DNA of 11,221 bases, taken from NCBI GenBank assembly GCA_041855385.1, contig JBHAEC010000081.1, forward strand, positions 1-11,221, written 5' to 3'. A program made the position numbers and the translations under genes. Source of the stretch: JBHAEC01 sp041855385 (GTDB lineage Bacteria > Bacillota > Negativicutes > Veillonellales > Veillonellaceae). A model generated the notes under the pieces. That model ran no database searches, was not told the DNA's origin, and worked only from the letters and a program-made list of their open reading frames with translations. Positions 1 through 7,214 of this stretch are shown piece by piece. Position 1 is the first letter of the stretch; every line of letters starts with the position of its first letter.

Positions 1-588
1 CAAGCCTATAGCTAATGAGACACCGCGTGCCGCATTTGCACCATCACCTATAGAAACAGAAGAAGCACCCTGACTTTGTGCTCCTGCACCGATTGCGGTG
101 GCACGTTTGCCACCGACAGATGCTCCGTCACCCATTGCAATCGCAGAGTCCGCCTGTACTTTTACCGTAGCCGTATTTCCCAAAGCGATGGCATTACTAG
201 CCGCAATCGTCATCGCATTGCTCCCCATGGCAATACTGTTTTCTGCAAAAGCAGTTTGCAGATCCTTGTTAAAGTTTTTAGCATTTTTACCAATAGCAAT
301 ATTATTGTTGCCACGGCTAATAGCATTATCCCCGATGGCAATAACACTACTACCGTCACCAATAACATAACTACCTGCACCATCCATTACTACATCGCCG
401 TCGGCTTTTGATCCTGCACGGGCTCCGTCACCTATGGCAACACTCTTGTTGGCGGTTTTTTGTGAGCTTGCGTTATTGCCTATAGCAACGGACTTATCCG
501 CTTTTGCATCTGAGCTATAACCTATGGATACCGACTTTTCCGCTCCTGCAGCTGTAACGGCTTTAGGTCCTATTGCTACGGAATTAGT
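1..588 (-). repeat. YadA-type head repeats of the adhesin
   Basis: Residues 244-439 contain about 13 short beta-roll units with the signature (S/N)(V/I/A)(A/S)(I/M/L)G, usually followed by a small-residue loop such as DGA, NNA or PKA. Most units are 14-16 residues apart. Two stretches break the rhythm: residues 301-320, with GDVVMDGAGSYVIG, and 344-360, with KNFNKDLQTAFAEN. Both may be loops projecting from the roll. The array runs off the left edge. Confidence 0.85.
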
Positions 589-1317
589 TCCACCTGCAAC
601 AGCATCATCTTCTGTAGAATTAGCACGAAAATACTTTAACCCCGGCTTTGTTATGTCAAGCCCTAAGGTCGTGTGTAATGTATTGATTGTCGTAATTTGA
701 TTCTGCAGACTTACATCCTTTGCCTTTAAAGCCGTAATATCATTTGTGTTTTTTGTGATATTAGTCCTGTTTGTGTTAATTTGATTTTGAAGAGTTATGT
801 CCGCATTTTTCAAGCCCACAATATCATTCGCATTTGTCGCAATTTTTCCGGCATTAGTGCTAATCTGACTTTGCAGATTAACATCCTTTGCCTGTAAGGC
901 AGTAATAGAATTTGCATGTGCTCCTACAGTTGTCTGCAAAGTAGCAATATTATTTTTATTCGTTGTCACTTGCCCATTTGCCAAGTCGGAAACTGCAGTA
1001 GCGACCTCCGCATCTGTGGCCACCGCATTCGATACCGAAACGGAAATGGCGGTTCCCGATTTTGTAACATCTATGAGATTACCGCCGTTAACAGTATCAC
1101 CGTTGTTTACGGTAGCAGATCCCACCGCAAAGCTAACCGGCATACTAAGGGTACCTACAATCAAGCTCGCCAGAACCAATCGACCTAAAACCATTTTCTG
1201 TCCATGTGTTCTCATGCGTTTAGAAACAGTTACTTTACCCTGACCCTTTGCTATTTCGGAAACAACTTGGTACATCTGAAGGGTCTTGTTATAAATTACT
1301 TTATAAATTTTGTTCAT
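1..1317 (-). CDS. Trimeric autotransporter adhesin (YadA/Hia-like), N-terminal part, cut at left edge
   Basis: This reading frame is open from an ATG at 1317 to the left edge, giving 439 residues with no stop. Residues 1-28 form an extended signal peptide region: MNKIYKVIYNK, then YQVVSEIAKGQGK. It is followed by basic residues and a hydrophobic core at about 42-60, with probable cleavage after SFA (residue 64). Residues about 105-215 are an Asn/Thr/Ile/Leu-rich heptad coiled coil containing near-identical 28-residue units. At 228-234 KYFRANS marks the change to a left-handed beta-roll head, and residues 245-438 contain about 13 (S/N)xAIG-type strand repeats. Family knowledge: these proteins are exported by Sec, trimerise in the outer membrane through a C-terminal YadA anchor, and bind host or neighbouring cells. 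The anchor domain lies outside the window. An AGGATGGG upstream (1327-1334) could be the ribosome site, though its spacing is long. Class is certain; the ligand cannot be read. Confidence 0.93.
   Translation of the reverse strand, partial: MNKIYKVIYNKTLQMYQVVSEIAKGQGKVTVSKRMRTHGQKMVLGRLVLASLIVGTLSMPVSFAVGSATVNNGDTVNGGNLIDVTKSGTAISVSVSNAVATDAEVATAVSDLANGQVTTNKNNIATLQTTVGAHANSITALQAKDVNLQSQISTNAGKIATNANDIVGLKNADITLQNQINTNRTNITKNTNDITALKAKDVSLQNQITTINTLHTTLGLDITKPGLKYFRANSTEDDAVAGGTNSVAIGPKAVTAAGAEKSVSIGYSSDAKADKSVAIGNNASSQKTANKSVAIGDGARAGSKADGDVVMDGAGSYVIGDGSSVIAIGDNAISRGNNNIAIGKNAKNFNKDLQTAFAENSIAMGSNAMTIAASNAIALGNTATVKVQADSAIAMGDGASVGGKRATAIGAGAQSQGASSVSIGDGANAARGVSLAIGL
682..909 (-). repeat. 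28-residue coiled-coil repeats inside the adhesin stalk
   Basis: Three tandem units of 84 nt lie at 826-909, 742-825 and 682-741, the last cut short. They encode residues 137-164, 165-192 and 193-212. Each begins (S/D)I(T/V)(A/G)L(Q/K) and carries a (K/N)(A/D)DV/I-LQ-QI core followed by Asn/Thr-rich heptads. The spacing of hydrophobic residues fits a trimeric coiled coil. The copies differ at many positions, so they are diverged rather than freshly duplicated. Confidence 0.8.
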
Positions 1318-1556
1318 TCTTCTTTTCCCATCCTAACTGTAAATAAATAACACTCTTTTTTCTAAAACCCGTACGTTCTTTTACTATTTATAGCGTATTC
1401 TACCCCAAATACCTCTACCCAACACGCCTCCTCTCAGCATCTATTTAATTTAAAACTTAACATAACAAAAGAGCTAATCACGAGTCTATCAAATCTTCTG
1501 TGGTAATTAGCAAAAAAATACAGAATATTCTACTATGATAGTATAATATCGTCTAA

Positions 1557-1565
1557 ATTATACCA
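1557..1565 (-). promoter_or_regulatory. Candidate extended -10 promoter for the adhesin
   Basis: Read on the - strand this is TGGTATAAT, a perfect extended -10 element. The -35 position 17 bases upstream is weak (TTTTAT), which extended -10 promoters tolerate. Transcription would start near 1550 and leave a leader of about 230 nt before the adhesin ATG. A nearer TATAAA at 1387-1392 (-) is an alternative with a poor -35. Confidence 0.4.
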
Positions 1566-1754
1566 CATTTATCTCTACCATAAAAGTATATATTTTATCA
1601 AGTTTTAAAATGCAAGTATAAATATTTACATTTATTGTTAAATTTCTCTCTTTTATCCACTTTATATCAGCTTATTGTTATCTTTGACAACCAATTTTTA
1701 TCATCAAAAAGAAATCTTCTTTCTTCCCAGCCATAGTTCATTAATTAACATTAC

Positions 1755-1783
1755 TGGCATTTAAGAGTTGCCTATGCTATACT
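1755..1783 (+). promoter_or_regulatory. Extended -10 promoter for the BFD-like gene
   Basis: TGCTATACT at 1775-1783 is an extended -10 whose hexamer matches TATAAT at 5 of 6 positions. The -35 position at 1755-1760 (TGGCAT) is poor. The start point would be near 1790, about 40 nt before the ATG at 1830. Confidence 0.5.
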
Positions 1784-1829
1784 AAACAAAAATTATTTTT
1801 TCTTAAGTAAGAATGAAAGCGAGTAGTAT

Positions 1830-2072
1830 ATGGATTATCAAGAAAATAAAATCCCCGTTTCTGTCTTGGACAAATACACAAAAATTTGTACTTGTTTGAG
1901 CATCAGCCGAAAAACCATAAAGGACACCATTGCTAACGGAGCTTCTACGGTAGCCGATGTGAAGAAAATTACTCGTGCCGGATCTGGTGCCTGCCACGGA
2001 AAAAACTGTACCGTTAAGATTGTTCGCCTCTTGCAAGAAGAGGGAAAACTTCCTTCCAAACCTAACGGATAA
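1830..2072 (+). CDS. BFD-like [2Fe-2S]-binding small protein
   Basis: This 80-residue protein is essentially one BFD-like [2Fe-2S] domain. Four cysteines fit cluster ligands: C20 and C22 (ICTC), then C55 and C60 (RAGSGACHGKNC). Between them are the helix and turn typical of the family, SRKTIKDTIANGASTVADVKK. Classic bacterioferritin-associated ferredoxin ends in CxxC. The Cx4C spacing with RAG-G-C-GKNC instead resembles BFD domains attached to FAD-dependent oxidoreductases and amino-acid dehydrogenases. Those usually belong to a larger enzyme; here the domain stands alone, with no oxidoreductase or bacterioferritin gene in view. It lies alone on the + strand, convergent with the suf operon. 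The ribosome site is weak (purine-rich AAAGCGAG upstream), so the start rests on the domain boundary. It may be an electron carrier, an Fe-S partner or an iron-release factor. Confidence 0.85.
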   Translation: MDYQENKIPVSVLDKYTKICTCLSISRKTIKDTIANGASTVADVKKITRAGSGACHGKNCTVKIVRLLQEEGKLPSKPNG

Positions 2073-2110
2073 ATCTTTGTATTCTAAATCTTTAACACAT
2101 ACAAAAACAA

Positions 2111-2154
2111 AAAACCAACTATAAGATTTCACCAAAAATCTTATAGTTGGTTTT
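2111..2154. terminator. Bidirectional terminator between BFD-like gene and sufU
   Basis: A perfect 19-bp inverted repeat joins 2111-2129 and 2136-2154 around a 6-base loop. The + strand continues into TTTTACTTATTTTA and the - strand into a T-rich run, the complement of 2101-2116. It can therefore terminate both convergent transcripts. It begins 38 bases after the BFD-like stop and ends 7 bases from the sufU stop. Confidence 0.92.
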
Positions 2155-2161
2155 ACTTATT

Positions 2162-2590
2162 TTACCGTTCTTTTAAAGCTGCTCGTAGCGTATGCCAAGC
2201 CAGTACTGCACATTTTACGCGTGCCGGCATCCGAGAAATATTCTGCAATGCCATAGCATCTTCTAATGCTTCAAGTTCCTCTTCCTCTGTTATCTCCCGT
2301 TTTATCATACCTAGAAAGAGTTCCACATAGCGAAGCGCTTCTTCTACCGTTTTACCCTTCACCAAATCAATCATCATCGAAGCTGATGCTTGGCTGATGG
2401 CGCATCCCTGCCCTGTATACGCCGCATCTCGTATAAGAACTCCATCAAGGGTAAGTTGCAATGTTAAATCATCGCCACAACTGGGATTATGTCCATGCTC
2501 ATCTATCGTCGGATTCTCCAACAAACGCTTGTTGCGTTTGTCCTGATTGTGTTCCAGTATAAGCTCCGTATACAATTCATCCATTTTCAT
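2162..2590 (-). CDS. sufU: SufU: zinc-dependent sulfur-transfer protein for SufS
   Basis: This 142-residue IscU-fold protein has the conserved zinc ligands C38 and D40 (NPSCGDD), C63 (GQGCAIS) and C127 (RVKCAVL). The roughly 64-residue gap between the second and third cysteines, with an acidic insert at 98-112, is the SufU pattern. The LPPVK HscA-binding motif of true IscU is absent. Known role: SufU accepts the persulfide from the SufS active-site cysteine and passes sulfur toward the SufBCD scaffold. It is the last gene of the operon. GGGGGA immediately after the sufS stop is its ribosome site, with 11 bases between the two genes, so coupled translation is likely. An ATG two codons downstream is an alternative start. 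Confidence 0.95.
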   Translation of the reverse strand: MKMDELYTELILEHNQDKRNKRLLENPTIDEHGHNPSCGDDLTLQLTLDGVLIRDAAYTGQGCAISQASASMMIDLVKGKTVEEALRYVELFLGMIKREITEEEELEALEDAMALQNISRMPARVKCAVLAWHTLRAALKER

Positions 2591-2601
2591 AGATTTTCCC
2601 C

Positions 2602-3831
2602 CTAGTCCTTTAGTCCCATTACTTCGCGTACTTTACCCAACTCCTCTAAAAAGTACATCAACTCTGCTTTGGTATTATAAATATATGTGCTTACCCGAGC
2701 CGAAGCCGGAACATTTAAATACGAACCGAGAGGCTGGGCACAATGATGCCCAGAGCGAATGCAAATTCCTTTACTATCCAAAATGGTTGCTAAGTCATGA
2801 GGATGAACTCCATCTACCGTAAAAGCTACAACACCAAACTTTTCATTCGGGTCATGTGATCCGATTACTTTCACATGTGGCATTTGCACCATGGCCGGTA
2901 GTAAATACTCCATAAGCTCACGTTCATGAGCTTCTACCCAGTCCATACCGATTTTTTCCAAGTATTCGATGGCTGCTTTTAATGTAACCGCCCCATCCGA
3001 GTTAGGTGTTCCCGCTTCAAATTTATAGGGAAGTTCATTAAAAGTCGTATCCTGCTCACGCACATACTCAATCATATCGCCTCCCATAAGAAACGGTGGC
3101 ATTTTCTCCAATAACTCTCTCTTGCCGTAAAGCACCCCAATCCCCTGAGATGCGCCCATTTTATGTCCCGAGAACACAAAGAAATCACAGTCCAGAGCCT
3201 GTACATCCACCCTGATATGGGGTGCCGATTGTGCGCCGTCCAAAACAACTACGGCTCCCACCGCATGTGCTCGCTTCGTCAATTCAGCAACGGGAAATTG
3301 CATTCCCAGCACATTGCTTATATGAGCAAAAGCAACAATCTTTGTTTTTTCGTCAATTTTGTCCATTTCCCCCGGTTTGATGTATCCTTTTTCATCTATA
3401 TACATATATTCAAGGGTAGCACCTTTTTGTCTCGCCACATTTTGCCAAGTAACTAAGTTTGCGTGATGCTCGGCAATGGTAATAACAATTTTATCTCCTG
3501 CCTGAACTTCATGCATGCCATAGGAATAAGCAATCAGATTCAGTGCCTCCGTGGCATTTCTTGTCAACACCACCTCTTCACGATGCTTCGCATTAATAAA
3601 ACGCTGAACCGTATCTCTGGCACTTTCATAGGCTTCCGATGCTTCTACAGCCAAGATGTGAGACCCTCTGTGAGGGTTTCCGATATGCTCCCTCATATGC
3701 TTACGAGATGCATCGATTACAGCTTGACTGCGCTGTGCTGTTGCTCCGTTATCCAGATAAACAACGGAGTGCCCATTGTGCTTTTTTTGTAAGATTGGAA
3801 AATCTTTCCGAATGTCCTCAACTGTCATCAT
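2602..3831 (-). CDS. sufS: SufS cysteine desulfurase (group II, PLP-dependent)
   Basis: This is a 409-residue fold-type I PLP enzyme that removes sulfur from cysteine, giving alanine and an enzyme persulfide. Visible landmarks are YLDNGAT at 25-31, H123 in AEHHAN, D198 in VLDGAQS, the PLP lysine K224 in FSGHK, and the catalytic cysteine C364 in RSGHHCAQP. The short loop holding C364 is typical of the SufS/CsdA group. One oddity: the usual GPTG after the PLP lysine reads ASQG (SGHKMGASQGIG). The start offers two adjacent ATGs at 3831 and 3828; AAGAAGG upstream fits either. A 73-base gap separates it from sufD, the largest inside the operon, with only a weak 6-bp inverted repeat (ATGAGC/GCTCAT). 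Confidence 0.96.
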   Translation of the reverse strand: MMTVEDIRKDFPILQKKHNGHSVVYLDNGATAQRSQAVIDASRKHMREHIGNPHRGSHILAVEASEAYESARDTVQRFINAKHREEVVLTRNATEALNLIAYSYGMHEVQAGDKIVITIAEHHANLVTWQNVARQKGATLEYMYIDEKGYIKPGEMDKIDEKTKIVAFAHISNVLGMQFPVAELTKRAHAVGAVVVLDGAQSAPHIRVDVQALDCDFFVFSGHKMGASQGIGVLYGKRELLEKMPPFLMGGDMIEYVREQDTTFNELPYKFEAGTPNSDGAVTLKAAIEYLEKIGMDWVEAHERELMEYLLPAMVQMPHVKVIGSHDPNEKFGVVAFTVDGVHPHDLATILDSKGICIRSGHHCAQPLGSYLNVPASARVSTYIYNTKAELMYFLEELGKVREVMGLKD

Positions 3832-3904
3832 TTTAAACCTTCTTTGCTATTCATATACAATGAGCCACACGACTAGGTGCAGCTCATAGATTTCATTATT
3901 ACCG

Positions 3905-4963
3905 CTAGAGACTGATTTTTCCGCGAACCATAGCAAGTGCCGCTTCAGCCAATTCATCATCACCTATTTGATCAATAATAGGGCGAAGCATAGACTCAAC
4001 GATAAGATGCTTAGCCTCAGTTTCGCTAAAGCCTCTGCTCATGAGATAAAACAGTTTATTAGCATCAATTTGCCCTGCACTGGCCGCATGGTTCCCCACC
4101 ACATTGTCTTCCTTACACAAAAGTAAAGGTAAGGAAATCGATTTTACGGTAGGATCTAAGAGAAGGCAAACATCTTCTTCTGCCCCTTCGGCACCTGTAC
4201 TACCCCGAAGAAAATCAAGTGTGCCGCGAAAACTCTTTTTAGCAAAACCTGCCAAAGCACCTACATGGTGAATGTCACTCTTTGTTTGTAACCCTTCGTG
4301 GGACATTAGCATAGAAACATCAAACTTCTGCTCATCTCTACCTAAGTATGCCAAATTATGCTTTACCTCCGCCTGATTGCCAATAAGTCGATGAGAAAAG
4401 TTTAAATAATTTTCCATGCCGCCTAACTCAACAGATACAAAATCCGCCTTAGCGCCCTCCTTTAAATGTAAAAGGCGATGCTCAAATTGTTGCGTTCTTG
4501 CTCCCAGTAACTGTACCTTTACAAAAGTTACAGAAGCAGTCTCCGCCACATCAAGTTCAGTAAAGAGATGAGCCGCACTCTCTTTTTCCGTTTCTCCTTC
4601 CAGCCGATATAATACCGTAAGTTCCGCACCGGCTTCTGCCTTTATACGAAGACGTAATTTTTGTAAAGCCTTTTCTTCACTTACCTTTACATGTATATAT
4701 ACGGATTCTTTACTGTTTTCTTTTGCCTCTATCAATAAAGCCTTCGAATCATCCGCAAGCAATTGCTTTAAAGTACCCTTACTGCATCCCATATACGAAG
4801 GATCAAGTAAATCTCTTTGCTCCAACGACCTTACTATGTCCACATTACCGCCGATAGCAATATCAACACCTGTATCTGCCAACTCTAATGTTTGAACTTC
4901 TGTATGATTCACTTTGAGCCAGCGGAAGGTTGGTCTCGGCAATAGGTTTAGTATCTCGCTCAT
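3905..4963 (-). CDS. sufD: SufD scaffold subunit of the SufBCD complex
   Basis: This 352-residue protein carries the SufB/SufD-family beta-helix core and C-terminal helical domain. The C-terminal signature CKEDNVVGNHAASAGQID, with C283 and H292, then LFYLMSRGFSETEA, matches the region where SufD contributes a histidine to the cluster-assembly site with SufB. It is shorter than most SufD proteins (often 400 or more residues), mainly in the N-terminal helical part. SufD pairs with SufB and binds one SufC. The AGGAGG ribosome site at 4968-4973 overlaps the sufB TAG stop, with 8 bases between the genes, so coupled translation is likely. Confidence 0.94.
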   Translation of the reverse strand: MSEILNLLPRPTFRWLKVNHTEVQTLELADTGVDIAIGGNVDIVRSLEQRDLLDPSYMGCSKGTLKQLLADDSKALLIEAKENSKESVYIHVKVSEEKALQKLRLRIKAEAGAELTVLYRLEGETEKESAAHLFTELDVAETASVTFVKVQLLGARTQQFEHRLLHLKEGAKADFVSVELGGMENYLNFSHRLIGNQAEVKHNLAYLGRDEQKFDVSMLMSHEGLQTKSDIHHVGALAGFAKKSFRGTLDFLRGSTGAEGAEEDVCLLLDPTVKSISLPLLLCKEDNVVGNHAASAGQIDANKLFYLMSRGFSETEAKHLIVESMLRPIIDQIGDDELAEAALAMVRGKISL

Positions 4964-4971
4964 ATTTCCTC

Positions 4972-6381
4972 CTATCCGATAGAGCCTTCAAGCTCTAAAG
5001 TAATCAAATTATTCATTTCTACTGCATACTCAAGTGGCAATTCTTTGGAAATGGGTTCCACAAAACCGCGAACCAACATTGCTCTTGCCTCTTCTTCACT
5101 AATGCCTCGAGTCATTAAATAGTAAATCGCATCATCCGAAATACGACCGATTTTTGCCTCGTGACCTAAGTCTACATTGTCATTTTCAATGATAATAGCA
5201 GGAATTGTATCGGATTGCGATTGTTGATCAAGCATAAGGGACTCACAGGAAACCGTTGCCTTGGCCTCCTCCGCCTGAGGACCTATTTTTAGTAGCCCGC
5301 GATAAACGGCACAACCGCCACTCTTAGATATGGATTTGGAATTAACATTGGATGTTGTTCTCGGTGCGTTGTGAACTACCTTGGAGCCCGTATCCAAATA
5401 CTGGCCTTCTCCGGCAAAAGTAACGCTCGTAAATTCGCAATGTGCCCCTTCTCCGTTAAGGATGCTCATAGGGTACAGACAAGACACACGAGAGCCAAAA
5501 GAGCCGCTAACCCATTCAATTGTGCCATTCTTACCGACAATGGCACGCTTCGTATTAAGGTTGTACATATTTTTTGACCAATTTTCAATGGTAGAATAAC
5601 GTAATGTCGCGTTATCTTTTACAAAAAGCTCTACACAACCGGCATGTAAATTGGCCACATTATATTTCGGAGCGGAACAGCCTTCTATAAAGTGAGCTTT
5701 TGCTCCTTCTTCAACAATAATAATAGTATGCTCAAACTGACCGGCTCCCGGTGCATTCAATCGGAAATAAGATTGAAGAGGAATATCCACCACAACACCG
5801 GCAGGGACATATACGAACGATCCGCCCGACCAAACAGCCCCATGCAAAGCGGCAAATTTATGGTCCGTAGGAGGTATCAAAGTCATAAAATACTTCTTAA
5901 TAATATCCTCATGCTCATGTAGTGCAGTTTCAATATCCGTATAAACTACGCCCTGTTTTACCAAATCTTCCTGGATGCTGTGGTACACCACCTCGGAATC
6001 GTACTGTGCTCCAACACCGGCAAGCGAGGTTCTCTCCGCCTCCGGAATTCCAAGTCGATCAAAAGTGGATTTAATGTCTTCCGGTACCTCTGCCCAATCG
6101 CCTTTCATATCTACTTTTGGACGCACATAGGTGACAATATCTTCCATATTCAAACCGCTAATATCCGGTACCCACGAAGGCACATCCAGCTGATTATAAA
6201 TCCGCAAAGATCTCAGACGAAAATCAAGCATCCATTGGGGCTCATTTTTTTTGCTCCAAATCTCCCGAATTATGTCTTCGGTCAGCCCTGCATCTGCTTT
6301 ATAAGCATATTCAAATTCGTTTTTTATATCATAGACACCACGGTCCATATCTTCAACATAAGTCTTTTTTCTCGGCTCCAT
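4972..6381 (-). CDS. sufB: SufB Fe-S cluster scaffold protein
   Basis: This 469-residue protein is close to the usual Gram-positive SufB length. Landmarks include WMLDFRLRSL near residue 50, the GVVYTDIETA region, the FAALHGAVWSGGSFVYVPAGV segment, and the C-terminal motif ATVSCESLMLD with C379, matching the essential Cys405 of E. coli SufB. GHEAKIGRIS follows with H407 and E408, then YYLMTRGISEEEA. SufB builds the nascent cluster at its interface with SufD using SufC ATP hydrolysis. An AAGGAGG ribosome site sits across the sufC stop, 10 bases of spacer separate the genes, and they are probably co-translated. An A8 run early in the gene (WSKKNEP) is a possible slippage site. Confidence 0.97.
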   Translation of the reverse strand: MEPRKKTYVEDMDRGVYDIKNEFEYAYKADAGLTEDIIREIWSKKNEPQWMLDFRLRSLRIYNQLDVPSWVPDISGLNMEDIVTYVRPKVDMKGDWAEVPEDIKSTFDRLGIPEAERTSLAGVGAQYDSEVVYHSIQEDLVKQGVVYTDIETALHEHEDIIKKYFMTLIPPTDHKFAALHGAVWSGGSFVYVPAGVVVDIPLQSYFRLNAPGAGQFEHTIIIVEEGAKAHFIEGCSAPKYNVANLHAGCVELFVKDNATLRYSTIENWSKNMYNLNTKRAIVGKNGTIEWVSGSFGSRVSCLYPMSILNGEGAHCEFTSVTFAGEGQYLDTGSKVVHNAPRTTSNVNSKSISKSGGCAVYRGLLKIGPQAEEAKATVSCESLMLDQQSQSDTIPAIIIENDNVDLGHEAKIGRISDDAIYYLMTRGISEEEARAMLVRGFVEPISKELPLEYAVEMNNLITLELEGSIG

Positions 6382-6391
6382 AAGATCCTCC

Positions 6392-7135
6392 TTAAGCTAA
6401 ATTCTTAAAGGAATCATAGCCGTTTACTTCAATTTCCTTCACCAAAGATGCGTCGCCGGTTTTTACAATGCGACCATCGATCAAAATATGAACAAAATCG
6501 GGCTTTAACTTTTGAAGGATTTGATTGTGATGCGTAATAATTATAACCGCATTATTTTCATTATGAAAACGACGAACACCTTCCGATACAATACGCACTG
6601 CATCTACGTCTAGCCCGGAATCCGTTTCATCTAAAATCGCTAATTTAGGATCAAGAATCGCCATTTGTAAGATTTCATGTTTTTTTCGTTCCCCTCCGCT
6701 GAATCCGTCATTAACATAGCGTTGCGCATAAGAATAGTCAAAGTTTAGCTCTCCCATCTTCTCCTTTAATACCTTCTTAAAGGCCAATGCCTTCTGAGGT
6801 ACACCGGATACAGCCGCTTTAGCCGTTCTGATGAAGTTTTCTACCGTAATCCCTTCAATTGCTATTGGGGCCTGAAAAGACATAAAAATGCCGGCTTTTG
6901 CACGATCATTCGGAGCTTCTTCCGTAATATCTTTTCCCTCGAAACAAACGGTTCCGCTTGTTACCTCATATAAAGGATTTCCCATAATCGCATTCGCCAA
7001 TGTGGACTTTCCAGCCCCATTGGTTCCCATAACCACATGTATTTCGCCGGCGTTTACCGTTAAGTCAATCCCCTTTAAAATTTCCTTTTCTTCAATAGAT
7101 ACCCGCAAGTTCTCTATTTTCAGCAACTCTGCCAC
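6392..7135 (-). CDS. sufC: SufC ATPase of the SufBCD complex
   Basis: From a GTG start this is a 247-residue ABC-type ATPase, the family's normal length. It has Walker A GTNGAGKS at 37-44, Q-loop Q88 in SFQAP, signature FSGGERKK at 145-152, Walker B LAILDE at 165-170, a D-loop SGLD and H-loop ITHH at 200-203. There is no membrane domain: SufC is a cytosolic subunit that drives rearrangement of SufBD. The frame is open upstream to an ATG at 7174, but an AGGAG at 7143-7147 lies 7 bases before the GTG at 7135. The next residues, AELLKIENL, align with the usual SufC N-terminus, so GTG is preferred. This is the first gene of sufCBDSU. Confidence 0.96.
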   Translation of the reverse strand: MAELLKIENLRVSIEEKEILKGIDLTVNAGEIHVVMGTNGAGKSTLANAIMGNPLYEVTSGTVCFEGKDITEEAPNDRAKAGIFMSFQAPIAIEGITVENFIRTAKAAVSGVPQKALAFKKVLKEKMGELNFDYSYAQRYVNDGFSGGERKKHEILQMAILDPKLAILDETDSGLDVDAVRIVSEGVRRFHNENNAVIIITHHNQILQKLKPDFVHILIDGRIVKTGDASLVKEIEVNGYDSFKNLA

Positions 7136-7142
7136 ACAATCA

Positions 7143-7147
7143 CTCCT
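7143..7147 (-). promoter_or_regulatory. Ribosome binding site that fixes the sufC GTG start
   Basis: AGGAG on the - strand, 7 bases upstream of GTG at 7135. The upstream in-frame ATG at 7174 has no comparable site and would add 13 residues not seen in typical SufC. Confidence 0.8.
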
Positions 7148-7165
7148 ATTCGATATAAAACAATC

Positions 7166-7184
7166 ATATATCACTGCGATATAT
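7166..7184. repeat. Inverted repeat in the suf leader
   Basis: ATATATC (7166-7172) and GATATAT (7178-7184) form a perfect 7-bp inverted repeat around ACTGC. Outer arms AATC (7162-7165) and GATT (7187-7190) can extend it with a 2-base bulge. It lies about 20 bases upstream of the sufC ribosome site, so it could be a protein site in DNA or a leader hairpin. Confidence 0.5.
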
Positions 7185-7214
7185 TAGATTTTTATTAATT
7201 TATTTTCTATATCT

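Larger units (their letters stand above)
1318..1829. other. AT-rich divergent intergenic region between adhesin and BFD-like gene
   Basis: This 512-base region has no convincing coding frame on either strand. It contains candidate promoters facing both ways: an extended -10 on the - strand at 1557-1565 and an extended -10 on the + strand at 1775-1783. A TTGACA at 1684-1689 (+) has no acceptable -10 behind it. It also holds several AT-rich stretches but no insertion-sequence ends or tRNA. Confidence 0.6.

Noticed and set aside
76..411. Open frames on the + strand across the adhesin
   Set aside because: They are antisense to a continuous repeat-rich adhesin frame, have cysteine-rich or low-complexity translations and no ribosome sites.
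682..909. CRISPR-like direct repeats
   Set aside because: The 84-nt periodicity is coding, translates to diverged coiled-coil units and has no spacers.
1684..1712. Promoter from the perfect TTGACA at 1684-1689
   Set aside because: No -10-like hexamer at 16-18 bases downstream.
3832..3904. Internal promoter or attenuator between sufD and sufS
   Set aside because: Only a 6-bp ATGAGC/GCTCAT repeat with a 15-16 base loop and no T run; no promoter pair seen.
5980..6408. 142-codon + strand frame over sufB
   Set aside because: It lies antisense to a clearly conserved SufB and shows no family features.
7136..7174. sufC start at ATG 7174
   Set aside because: The 13 extra residues do not resemble SufC. 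The GTG at 7135 has a well-placed AGGAG and gives the usual length.
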